Below are positions 34,440 to 41,132 of a DNA stretch of 64,000 bases, piece by piece; within the stretch, counting starts at the first letter, position 1, and every line of letters starts with the position of its first letter. A program made the translations under genes and the position numbers. The DNA is taken from positions 248,001-312,000 of the forward strand of contig NZ_BMKU01000001.1 in NCBI RefSeq assembly GCF_014644495.1, written 5' to 3'. The stretch is from Pseudarthrobacter polychromogenes (GTDB lineage Bacteria; Actinomycetota; Actinomycetes; Actinomycetales; Micrococcaceae). The notes beneath the pieces are model-generated. The model was not told where the DNA came from. It did no database searches and worked only from the letters and a program-made list of their open reading frames with translations.

Positions 34440-34469
34440 ACTATATGCAAAACGTTTTGCAGCCGTCAA
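34440..34469 (-). promoter_or_regulatory. Promoter of the lacI-fructan operon with operator O1 in its spacer
   Basis: On the minus strand, TTGACG (34464-34469) and TATAGT (34440-34445) are separated by 18 nt. The perfect 16-bp palindrome TGCAAAACGTTTTGCA (34446-34461) fills this spacer, so a bound regulator would block RNA polymerase directly. Confidence 0.75.
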
Positions 34470-34569
34470 GCTTTCTTGCGGATTCCGCTGTCGGTGACTT
34501 CGCGCAGCGGGGGAATAAAGGCTTTCTTCTGAGAGGTTAATCAGCCCGCCTCTTCCCGGGAAACTCCTC

Positions 34570-34599
34570 TTGACAGGCGTGCGGACAGGGGACTCTCAT
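34570..34599 (+). promoter_or_regulatory. Candidate promoter for the membrane-protein gene
   Basis: TTGACA (34570-34575), an 18-nt spacer and TCTCAT (34594-34599) precede the coding region by about 36 nt. The -35 is perfect and the -10 matches four of six. Confidence 0.4.
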
Positions 34600-34635
34600 C
34601 AAAGAAAAACGTGAAGCAGAAAGGGGGTGGCGGCT

Positions 34636-35139
34636 GTGCCTGCCATCCAAACTACCCCCGCGACGCAGTCCCGGCTCCGGGCCGGAGCAGCCCTGATGGC
34701 TCTCGCCGGGCTGGCCTTCGTGGGGTACGCCGCAGCCTTCCTGGCACTCAACTTCTCGGGCGCCTTCCTGGAGCTGGGCATCGGTCCCGAACAGGTGGAC
34801 AAGGGCAGGGCGGAGGTCCAGGCGTTCAGCCCCCAGCTGCATCACTACATCAGCCATCTGCACATTGCGCTGAGCGGGTTCATCGCTGCCACCGGGCTGG
34901 CCATTGCAGCCTTGTCCTGGTTCGGGGTGCGGCGGGGGGAACGGTGGGCCTTCGCCGCCACCGTCACCATTACGGCAGTCAGCCTCGCAATCTCTGTCCC
35001 GGCGCATTACCCGTGGGGCCTGGCAACGCTCGGACACCTCGGCCCGGTGTACGTGGCCCTCCTCATATTCTTGGCGGGCGCCGCCGCGGCCTACAGCGGA
35101 CTGCGGGACATGACGGTGGAAGCAGGTGAAAGCAGCTGA
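34636..35139 (+). CDS. Small four-helix membrane protein
   Basis: The 167-residue protein has four hydrophobic segments: an N-terminal LMALAGLAFVGYAAAFLAL, then HYISHLHIALSGFIAATGLAIAALSWF, WAFAATVTITAVSLAISV and LGPVYVALLIFLAGAAAAYSG. The GTG at 34636 is preferred because AAGGGGG lies 8 nt upstream; a GTG three codons earlier is also in frame. I do not recognise the family. The histidine-rich loop (QLHHYISHLH) is notable and could bind a metal or haem, which is speculation. It is followed by another membrane-protein gene 53 nt downstream. Confidence 0.7.
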   Translation: MPAIQTTPATQSRLRAGAALMALAGLAFVGYAAAFLALNFSGAFLELGIGPEQVDKGRAEVQAFSPQLHHYISHLHIALSGFIAATGLAIAALSWFGVRRGERWAFAATVTITAVSLAISVPAHYPWGLATLGHLGPVYVALLIFLAGAAAAYSGLRDMTVEAGESS

Positions 35140-35192
35140 CAGCGGTCTTTGTGCCCTGCGCAGGGACGTCCCTGGCGTGCAACACTTTGCGA

Positions 35193-35915
35193 ATGAGCAG
35201 CGCACGCAAGTTGGTTCCCCTGGCGGAGCATCACCGCGACCCGGCCAGCGGCCTGCACCCGGACAGCCCGTGGGTCCGGGCGGTCCGGCTGCTGGTGGGC
35301 GCGTTCGTGCTCGCCGCACTCGTGCAGAAGACCTATGACGCAACCCTGCCGGGCAACGACGTCGACAGCTTTCAGCTGTATTCGGAATTCACCGTCCAGG
35401 CGAACCTCGGACTCGGGCTCCTGCTGATCGCATCGGCGGCATGGCCGGCGGCCAGGCTTCCGCGTTGGTGGGTCCACCTCTTCGGCGCCTTTGTCCTCTA
35501 CTTGGTGATGACGGGACTTATCTACATTGTCCTCGTGGCGCCGCCGGACGAACCTTGGTGGAGCTGGGACCTGTACTGGCCGCAGATGGCACACCACCGC
35601 CTGGCTCCCCTGTATGTTCTCCTCGATTGGCTCCTGGTCACGAGGACGGTGCGCGGTCCTTGGTGGCGGCCCCTGGCGTGGCTTGCCTACCCGGCGGCCT
35701 TCCTCATCTTTTCCTGGCTCCGGGGTTCGATCGACGGCTGGTACGTCTACGATTTCCTGGATCCAACGCTTGAGGGCGGCTGGCCTGCTGCCCTGGCGTC
35801 CATAGCCCAGGTCCTGGTGGCTTTCCTGGTGATTGCGGCCCTGGTGCATCTTGCCGGCAACGCGCGCGCCGCTCCCGCCCTCAGTCGCTCGCGGCGCCAA
35901 CGCCAGGCAACCTAG
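35193..35915 (+). CDS. Pr6Pr family membrane protein
   Basis: The 240-residue protein has six or so transmembrane segments and family-typical aromatic blocks: FQLYSEFTVQANLGLGLLL, HLFGAFVLYLVMTGLIYIVLV, MAHHRLAPLYVLLDWLL and IDGWYVYDFLDPT. These match the Pr6Pr group of actinobacterial integral membrane proteins, which has no established function. The start is the ATG at 35193 (MSSARKLVPL); no ribosome site is evident, so translation may be coupled or leaderless. It is convergent with the HNH gene, overlapping by 4 nt at the stop codons. Confidence 0.85.
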   Translation: MSSARKLVPLAEHHRDPASGLHPDSPWVRAVRLLVGAFVLAALVQKTYDATLPGNDVDSFQLYSEFTVQANLGLGLLLIASAAWPAARLPRWWVHLFGAFVLYLVMTGLIYIVLVAPPDEPWWSWDLYWPQMAHHRLAPLYVLLDWLLVTRTVRGPWWRPLAWLAYPAAFLIFSWLRGSIDGWYVYDFLDPTLEGGWPAALASIAQVLVAFLVIAALVHLAGNARAAPALSRSRRQRQAT

Positions 35916-36799
35916 GCCTGGGGATCCTGCCGGTATATCCCCGGTCCTTCCAGGATCCTCCTCGCATCTTCCTGGGCTCCGAGGGCAAGATCGCCCACCA
36001 CCTCGCCCCTCAGGTGGCCGGAGGCGGAAATGATGTGCCGGAGCTCCGACACGGTGCGCGGCGGGCCGGCACTGCCGTGTGCCAGGGTGTGGCAGTTGGG
36101 GCACATTGGCACGAGGTCGGCTACGGGATCCAGCTGGTAGCCGCTCCCAAGCAGCTCCGGCGGCACCACGTGGTGGACGTCAATGGACCCGGAGCCGGCA
36201 TCGCCATAAAAGGCTTCGAAGGAGAAACCGCAGGCAGCGCAGGACGTTCCATGGAAGGCCAAGCACACCCGGCGTGCGTCAAGGTTCCGCTCATGGCGGT
36301 TCACGTCGATAGTGCTGACGGCGTCCGGCGGGCAGGTCCCCGAAACAACGTGCGGGGGACGGGTCGCCGCGGGCCCGAGGTCCCGCCACAGACGGCGAAG
36401 GCCCGGCTCTTCATGGCTAGGAACGGCAAGGCCTGGGCGGTTAAGTGCCTCACCCCAGGGAATCCCGGGGACTGCTGTGCGGAGGGCATCCTGGCGGACC
36501 TGCTCACCGAGGGGGAGCAGCGCGTCGAACAGGATGCTGACGTGCCACTCCGCGGCGCTGTCTCGGGGCAGCGTCTTGTACGGCTCCGACATGACCACCC
36601 CGTGGCCGATCAGTCCGGTGCCAGCGTCGCTGCTTCCCTGGACGAACAGCCAGGCTTCACTTCCCGCGGTGACGTTGAGTGGCTGGTCAGCACTCCAGCG
36701 CTGCAGAAACCTTCCGGACTCCGCCACGAGGTCGACGGCGGCGCGGTAGTCCCAGCGTGCGGATCCGGTGGAGTTCCATCCAAGAATTACTGCAGCCAC
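35912..36799 (-). CDS. HNH endonuclease with an EVE/PUA-like N-terminal domain (candidate modification-dependent nuclease)
   Basis: The 295-residue protein ends in a clear HNH domain: CAACGFSFEAFYG, DVHHVVPPELLG and DLVPMCPNCHTLAH, with a zinc-binding CxxC pair and catalytic histidines. The N-terminal 115 residues (EAWLFVQGSSDAGTGLIGHG, VVMSEPYKTL, WHVSILFDALLPL) resemble the small beta-barrel found at the start of McrA-like HNH proteins, where similar EVE/PUA folds read modified bases. A role in restricting modified foreign DNA is plausible but unproven. No methyltransferase lies next to it, which fits a type IV rather than type II system. Confidence 0.8.
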   Translation of the reverse strand: MAAVILGWNSTGSARWDYRAAVDLVAESGRFLQRWSADQPLNVTAGSEAWLFVQGSSDAGTGLIGHGVVMSEPYKTLPRDSAAEWHVSILFDALLPLGEQVRQDALRTAVPGIPWGEALNRPGLAVPSHEEPGLRRLWRDLGPAATRPPHVVSGTCPPDAVSTIDVNRHERNLDARRVCLAFHGTSCAACGFSFEAFYGDAGSGSIDVHHVVPPELLGSGYQLDPVADLVPMCPNCHTLAHGSAGPPRTVSELRHIISASGHLRGEVVGDLALGAQEDARRILEGPGIYRQDPQA

Positions 36800-36855
36800 T
36801 ACTCACCCAATCCAGCACACACGTGCGTTGGCCTTCACAGCCTGCAGAAGGGAAC

Positions 36856-37050
36856 CTAGATGGGTTCCTTGGCCAGCGCCTTGGTCCTGGGCGGGGTTTC
36901 GCGGCCGAGCCGCTGGTCGAGCGTGACGCGCAGCCTGGCAGCAGCCACCTGGACACGATGCTCGGCAGGGGTGGCTTTCTTCGGGGCCGGCTTGGCGGCT
37001 GCGCTCCGCGGAGGATGGACGAACCGGTGTTCGGACGATGCTGCGCTCAT
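36856..37050 (-). CDS. Small basic protein
   Basis: The 64-residue protein is Ala/Lys/Arg-rich (SAAAKPAPKKATPAEHRVQ, then VAAARLRVTLDQRLGRE). The ATG has GGAGG 7 nt upstream and overlaps the stop of the preceding gene by 4 nt (ATGA), strong support that it is translated. No family is recognised. A partner or accessory subunit of the upstream membrane coiled-coil protein is suggested by coupling. Confidence 0.6.
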   Translation of the reverse strand: MSAASSEHRFVHPPRSAAAKPAPKKATPAEHRVQVAAARLRVTLDQRLGRETPPRTKALAKEPI

Positions 37051-37577
37051 GGTCCAACCTCCTTGGTAGTGTCTTCACCCGTAGTTCCATTCTCGCCTAT
37101 GTTGCCATCGGCGTCCACGAACACCGTGTCCTGGCCAGCCTCGGTGCCCTGCCCGTCGTCGTCCGCGTTTTCATCGCCCCACACGCTTTTCCAGGCGATG
37201 TCGAACAACTCAAGCTCTTCGTTGCGGGCGAGCTCGCTGCGTGCCAGGACTTCCAGGGTTGCCAGCCCCAGGGCTTTCGTTCCTTCGTCCTGGTCCAGTG
37301 CCCGGTCCAGCGCCCACTGCGTCCGGCGCCACCATTCCGCGCGGCTGTCAGCTTCGGTCTTTTGCAGCAGTGCATGGGCGTCCGCTTCCCGCTTCTGCTC
37401 CAGCGCAGTGGCATCGGCAGCAGTGCGCTGTTTAAGCGTGCGCCAATTGATGTAGAAGGCCAGCAGGGCAGCGATGAGGACCGCCAGGGGACCCAGGCCG
37501 GCGAGGATGACCCACCAGTCAGCCGGTCCCGAATGGACGACGACGTCGAGCGGGCTTGGGGAGGGAGCAGGGGTCAC
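37047..37577 (-). CDS. Single-pass membrane protein with coiled coil
   Basis: The 176-residue protein has one transmembrane segment (WVILAGLGPLAVLIAALLAFYINW, about residues 22-45). A long charged helix follows (TLKQRTAADATALEQKREADAHALLQ), likely a coiled coil facing the cytosol. An acidic, low-complexity C-terminus (DADGNIGENGTTGEDTTKEV) completes it. The start MTPAPSPSPLDVVV follows the adh stop by about 75 nt. I recognise no family. It overlaps the small basic protein gene by 4 nt. Confidence 0.7.
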   Translation of the reverse strand: MTPAPSPSPLDVVVHSGPADWWVILAGLGPLAVLIAALLAFYINWRTLKQRTAADATALEQKREADAHALLQKTEADSRAEWWRRTQWALDRALDQDEGTKALGLATLEVLARSELARNEELELFDIAWKSVWGDENADDDGQGTEAGQDTVFVDADGNIGENGTTGEDTTKEVGP

Positions 37578-37651
37578 TGGACCAGCATAGGCCGCGGCGG
37601 GGCTGTCAGCCGGGCGGCTGCCGCCGCGCCGTGCCCATCAGGACGCGACCA

Positions 37652-38707
37652 TCAGGCGGTGATGACCACTTTCAGTGCGTTGGTCTCCGCGGCCCGGGCG
37701 AAAGTGTCGTACGCGTCCATGAACTGGTCGAAGCGGAAATGGTGTGTGGCGAACTTTTCTGCGGGCAGTTTCTTCTGCGCAACAAGTTTCAGCAGCATGG
37801 GCGTTGTGTTGGCGTTTACCAGGCCCATGCTGATGTTGATGTTCTGGATCCAGAGGTTCTCCAGGTGCAGTTCCACCGGTTTGCCGTGCACGCCAACGTT
37901 GGCAACTGTGCCACCGGGCCTGACGATCTCGGTGCACATGCCAAAGGTTGCCGGAACGCCCACGGCCTCAATGGCAACGTCCACGCCCTGCCCGTCCGTA
38001 CGGGACAGCACTTGGTCCTTCCAGTCGGAATCACCGGACCGCACAACGTGGGTGGCCCCGAACGCGCGGGATTGCTCCAGGCGGTTTTGGTCAAGGTCTA
38101 TGGCGATGATGGTGGCCGCCCCGTAGAGCCCCGCCGTGGCAATCGCGGCCAGTCCCACCGGGCCCGCTCCCACCACAGCCACCGTGTCCCCGGGCTTCAC
38201 GCGGCCGTACTGGACCCCGATTTCGAAGCCTGTGGGGAGGATGTCCGAGAGCATGACGGCCTGTTCGTCCGTGACCCCCTCGGGGAGGAGATGTAGGGAG
38301 TTTTCCGCATAGGGAACGCGGACGTATTCTGCTTGGGTGCCGTCGATGAGGTGGCCAAAGACCCACCCGATTCCTGATGCGCCTTCGTCCCCGAGGCAAT
38401 GGGAATAGAGCCCGGTCTTGCAGTTGGCGCAGTGGCCGCAGGACTTGATGCAGGAAATGATCACCCTGTCGCCGGGTTTCAGTGTGGTGACGGAGGCCCC
38501 CACTTCGGTGATGGTTCCCACGCCTTCGTGGCCCAGGATCCGTCCCTCCTGGACTGCAGGGACATCACCCTTGAGGATGTGCAGGTCTGTTCCGCAGATG
38601 GTGGTGGTGTCCACCTTGACGATGGCGTCGCTTGGATTGATGATCGACGGGTCCGGCACATCGGTCCAGGATTTTTTCCCGGGCCCGCCGTAGACAATGG
38701 CCTTCAT
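37652..38707 (-). CDS. Zinc-dependent alcohol dehydrogenase (threonine dehydrogenase-like MDR)
   Basis: The 351-residue medium-chain dehydrogenase has the catalytic zinc site (CGTDLHILKGD with Cys about residue 39, GHEGVGTI), the structural zinc cysteines (CGHCANCKTGLYSHC) and an NAD-binding Rossmann motif (VAVVGAGPVGLAAI). It resembles alcohol dehydrogenases of the AdhT/Zn-ADH family with HilH-type substrates. The ATG at 38707 has GGAG at 6 nt. A DosR-like box 86 nt upstream with a -10-like CATCCT at 38764-38769 places it in the putative stress regulon; reoxidation of NADH by alcohol formation under low oxygen would fit. Confidence 0.9.
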   Translation of the reverse strand: MKAIVYGGPGKKSWTDVPDPSIINPSDAIVKVDTTTICGTDLHILKGDVPAVQEGRILGHEGVGTITEVGASVTTLKPGDRVIISCIKSCGHCANCKTGLYSHCLGDEGASGIGWVFGHLIDGTQAEYVRVPYAENSLHLLPEGVTDEQAVMLSDILPTGFEIGVQYGRVKPGDTVAVVGAGPVGLAAIATAGLYGAATIIAIDLDQNRLEQSRAFGATHVVRSGDSDWKDQVLSRTDGQGVDVAIEAVGVPATFGMCTEIVRPGGTVANVGVHGKPVELHLENLWIQNINISMGLVNANTTPMLLKLVAQKKLPAEKFATHHFRFDQFMDAYDTFARAAETNALKVVITA

Positions 38708-38763
38708 GACTGCTCCTTGTTGGTCGGCGATCGGGTTGATTCCGGACTGCTGCGTCAACCTCA

Positions 38764-38806
38764 AGGATGGAGGAGGGGGCCGGGATCGATAAGGGTCCTA
38801 GGTCCC
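38764..38806 (-). promoter_or_regulatory. DosR-like box and -10 hexamer, adh promoter
   Basis: Core GGGTCCTAGGTCCC at 38793-38806 (read on the plus strand), then 23 nt on the minus strand to CATCCT (38764-38769). The leader to the ATG is about 50 nt and contains a ribosome site. Confidence 0.6.
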
Positions 38807-38835
38807 GGTGGCCAGGATTCTGCCGTCCATGGGTG

Positions 38836-39273
38836 TCAGTCTTTCTGCAGTTTCTCGGCGGGCATCACAATGATTCCGCTGGGGCCGCGGAGGTATGTGA
38901 GCTTGTACGCGTCGCCGTAGGTCGCCACGCCGCGCAGCGGACGGCATCCGTGCTTCGCGGCTACCTCAAGTGCTGTGTCCAGGTTGTCCACCGAGAAGGC
39001 CACGCGGTGCTTGCCAATGTCGTTGGGCCGGGTTGGATCTGTCTGGTTCGCTTCGGGGTGGATGTATTCGAAGAGCTCAAGTTGACCGTGGCCGTCCGGG
39101 GTCTGGAGCATGGCAATCCTGGCATGGTTGCCATCAAGCCCGACCACAGTATCCGTCCACTCGCCGCTGACCGTATCGCGGCCGACGACCGTGAGCCCGA
39201 GGTCGGTAAAGAAGGCGATTGCTGCTTCGATGTCGCGGACGGCGATGCCGACGTTCTCGAATTTGATGGCCAT
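38836..39273 (-). CDS. VOC (glyoxalase/bleomycin-resistance fold) family protein
   Basis: The 145-residue protein has two beta-alpha-beta-beta-beta modules: IKFENVGIAVRDIEAAIAFFTDLGL, then HGQLELFEYIHP and later HRVAFSVDNLDTALEVAAKHG. The usual first metal-binding histidine of many VOC enzymes is replaced (NVGIAV), so a lyase activity with that site is doubtful. It lies between the adh and universal-stress-protein genes on the same strand. A weak half-site resembling the DosR box (GGCCTTA near 39311) lies upstream but does not fit the spacing rule. Confidence 0.85.
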   Translation of the reverse strand: MAIKFENVGIAVRDIEAAIAFFTDLGLTVVGRDTVSGEWTDTVVGLDGNHARIAMLQTPDGHGQLELFEYIHPEANQTDPTRPNDIGKHRVAFSVDNLDTALEVAAKHGCRPLRGVATYGDAYKLTYLRGPSGIIVMPAEKLQKD

Positions 39274-39314
39274 GGGTTGCAGCTACCAAGGCCGAGCCAT
39301 CAGCTCCAGCGGCC

Positions 39315-40187
39315 TTATTGTTCCCCCCTGATGCGGGCGGTTGTGCCGCGGCGTGAGATGAGGACCGGGCCACGTGCGTGGTGCAGGACAGCATGGGCGG
39401 TGGAACCTATCGTCTCCCTGAGGAGCCCTTGGCCCTTGGTGCCCACAACCAGCATTCGTGCACCCTCCGACGCTTTGAGGATGGCATGGGCGACCGACGT
39501 ATCGGAGAGCACCTTTCCGTCCACTGCAACAGCCGGGGCGAGGGTGCGGACACGGCCGAGGGTGGAACTGAGGACCTCCCTGGCGGCAGCCTCGGCGTCA
39601 GGCATCCCGCGATGCCCGTACCCGGGCGGCGTGTGGCGGACATGGACGACGGTGAGGCCCGCCTGCCAGGCAGAGGCGAGTTCACAGGCGTCCTCAAGCG
39701 CCGTGGGGGACCCCGTTCCGTCCACCGCGACGACGACGGGCCCGCCGGGGTGGAGATCAGGCCTTATCACTGCTACCGGGCACGTTGCGGTGGCCGCCAG
39801 CTCCAGGCTTACGGATCCCACCAGGAGTCCCAGGAACCCGCCCAGGCCCCGGCTGCCGACGACGATCATCTCCTCCCCGGAAGAGATCTCGGCAAGATAC
39901 GATGCGGGCAATCCATGCAACAGGGTGCCTTCAACCTTCAGACCGGGTGCCGCCGCTTCGGCACGGCTGATGCCCTCGTCCAGAATTGCCTGCGCCGCCC
40001 GTTCCAGCCCGCTGTCCGCAACTCCAGGAACCGGGCCGAGGTTCCTGGTCAGCAGCGGCCAGATGGAGCAGTGGACCACAAGAAGGGAGCGATTGCGCAG
40101 CTGCGCCTGTTCCGCCGCCCAGTTGATTGCGGTTGCAGCTTCAGCCGAACCGTCATAGCCGGCAACGATGGACCTTGAATCCTGCAT
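39315..40187 (-). CDS. Tandem-domain universal stress protein
   Basis: The 290-residue protein consists of two USP domains. Domain 1 (1-145) starts SIVAGYDGSAEAATAINWA and ends with the ATP-binding loop GSRGLGGFLGLLVGS. Domain 2 (150-290) starts VVVAVDGTGSPTALEDA and ends GTKGQGLLRETIGSTAH. Both keep the G-2x-G-9x-GS motif, so ATP binding is likely. Tandem USPs of this size are members of the mycobacterial DosR regulon. A DosR-like box lies in the divergent region shared with the SDR gene, 21 nt from this start, but the fixed spacing points to the SDR gene. Confidence 0.93.
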   Translation of the reverse strand: MQDSRSIVAGYDGSAEAATAINWAAEQAQLRNRSLLVVHCSIWPLLTRNLGPVPGVADSGLERAAQAILDEGISRAEAAAPGLKVEGTLLHGLPASYLAEISSGEEMIVVGSRGLGGFLGLLVGSVSLELAATATCPVAVIRPDLHPGGPVVVAVDGTGSPTALEDACELASAWQAGLTVVHVRHTPPGYGHRGMPDAEAAAREVLSSTLGRVRTLAPAVAVDGKVLSDTSVAHAILKASEGARMLVVGTKGQGLLRETIGSTAHAVLHHARGPVLISRRGTTARIRGEQ

Positions 40188-40208
40188 AGCGTCTGCGCTC
40201 CTGGTCAG

Positions 40209-40251
40209 GGGACTTTCGGCCCTGTGGTTGCTTCTTCTGGGACTGCAAGCT
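40209..40251 (+). promoter_or_regulatory. DosR-like box and -10 hexamer between the USP and SDR genes
   Basis: Core GGGACTTTCGGCCC at 40209-40222 is the closest of all to the mycobacterial DosR consensus. Exactly 23 nt downstream on the plus strand is CAAGCT (40246-40251), followed after 6 nt by an in-frame GTG at 40258 of the SDR gene. Confidence 0.65.
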
Positions 40252-40341
40252 GGTGGCGTGGGTTCCTGTGTACCCGCTCAATCAAGCAGAGCACCACACA
40301 GCAGCGGGAAGCAACACATGCTGAGGATTGAGGAGCACCGC

Positions 40342-41112
40342 ATGGCTGTGTGGCAGGAAAATGTCACGCCGGGCCGGTTCGAGGGCCAGACCGTCATCGT
40401 CACCGGCGCCGCATCCGGGATAGGACGTGCAACTGCCCTGCGCGTTGCCCGCGAAGGGGGCAGGGTGGTTGCCACCGACGTGGGCGAGGAACGGCTGGAA
40501 GAACTGGTGGTCGAATACGCGGAGCTCGGTTTCGTACCCGTGGCCGGCGACATCAGCAAAGAGGACGTGGTGCAGAGGGTGGTGTCTGCGGCTGGTGGAC
40601 GCATCGACGCGCTGGCCAACGTGGCAGGCATCATGGATAGCTTCCAGCCCGTGCATGAGCTCGACGACGACACGTGGGAGCGGGTGCTGGAGGTCAACCT
40701 GACTGCCGTCATGCGCCTTACAAGGGCCGTGGTGCCGGTGATGCTGACGGCGGGGTACGGCTCGATAGTGAACGTCTCCTCCGAAGCGGGCCTGCGCGGG
40801 TCGGCGGCAGGTGCTGCCTACACCGTCTCCAAACATGCCCTGATCGGCCTGACCCGCAGCTCAGCAGTCATGTACGGCCGCCGCGGGATCCGGGTCAATG
40901 CAGTAGCCCCCGGCGGCACCAGGACCAACATCCACGCAGAATTCAAGTCCCAGCTTGGCGCGGAGGTCCTTGGCACCCTGCTCCAGGCAAATGTGCCGCC
41001 CATCGCGGAAGCCGGGGAAGTCGCCGCCGGGATCACCTTCCTTCTCAGCAGGGACGGCACCAACATCAACGGCGTGGTGCTTCCCTCCGATAACGGATGG
41101 AATGCTGTCTGA
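40342..41112 (+). CDS. Short-chain dehydrogenase/reductase (SDR)
   Basis: The 256-residue protein is a classical SDR with cofactor motif VTGAASGIGRA (TGxxxGIG), the NVAGIM-type NAG segment, SIVNVSSEAG and the catalytic YTVSK (Tyr and Lys) near residue 155. An in-frame ATG at 40342 has GAGGAG at 7 nt and gives the usual length. The DosR-like promoter rule would instead start a leaderless mRNA at GTG 40258, adding 28 residues of Ser/Pro/His-rich sequence. The cofactor is probably NAD because the residue after the second beta strand is Asp (VVATDVG). The substrate is unknown. Confidence 0.9.
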   Translation: MAVWQENVTPGRFEGQTVIVTGAASGIGRATALRVAREGGRVVATDVGEERLEELVVEYAELGFVPVAGDISKEDVVQRVVSAAGGRIDALANVAGIMDSFQPVHELDDDTWERVLEVNLTAVMRLTRAVVPVMLTAGYGSIVNVSSEAGLRGSAAGAAYTVSKHALIGLTRSSAVMYGRRGIRVNAVAPGGTRTNIHAEFKSQLGAEVLGTLLQANVPPIAEAGEVAAGITFLLSRDGTNINGVVLPSDNGWNAV

Positions 41113-41132
41113 ATGGGTATGGGAGCAGCCGG

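Noticed and set aside
39305..39325. Possible eleventh DosR-like box upstream of the VOC gene
   Set aside because: GGCCTTA is present, but the second arm is displaced by two bases and no A--T hexamer with NANNNT form fits at 23 nt, so it does not meet the pattern.
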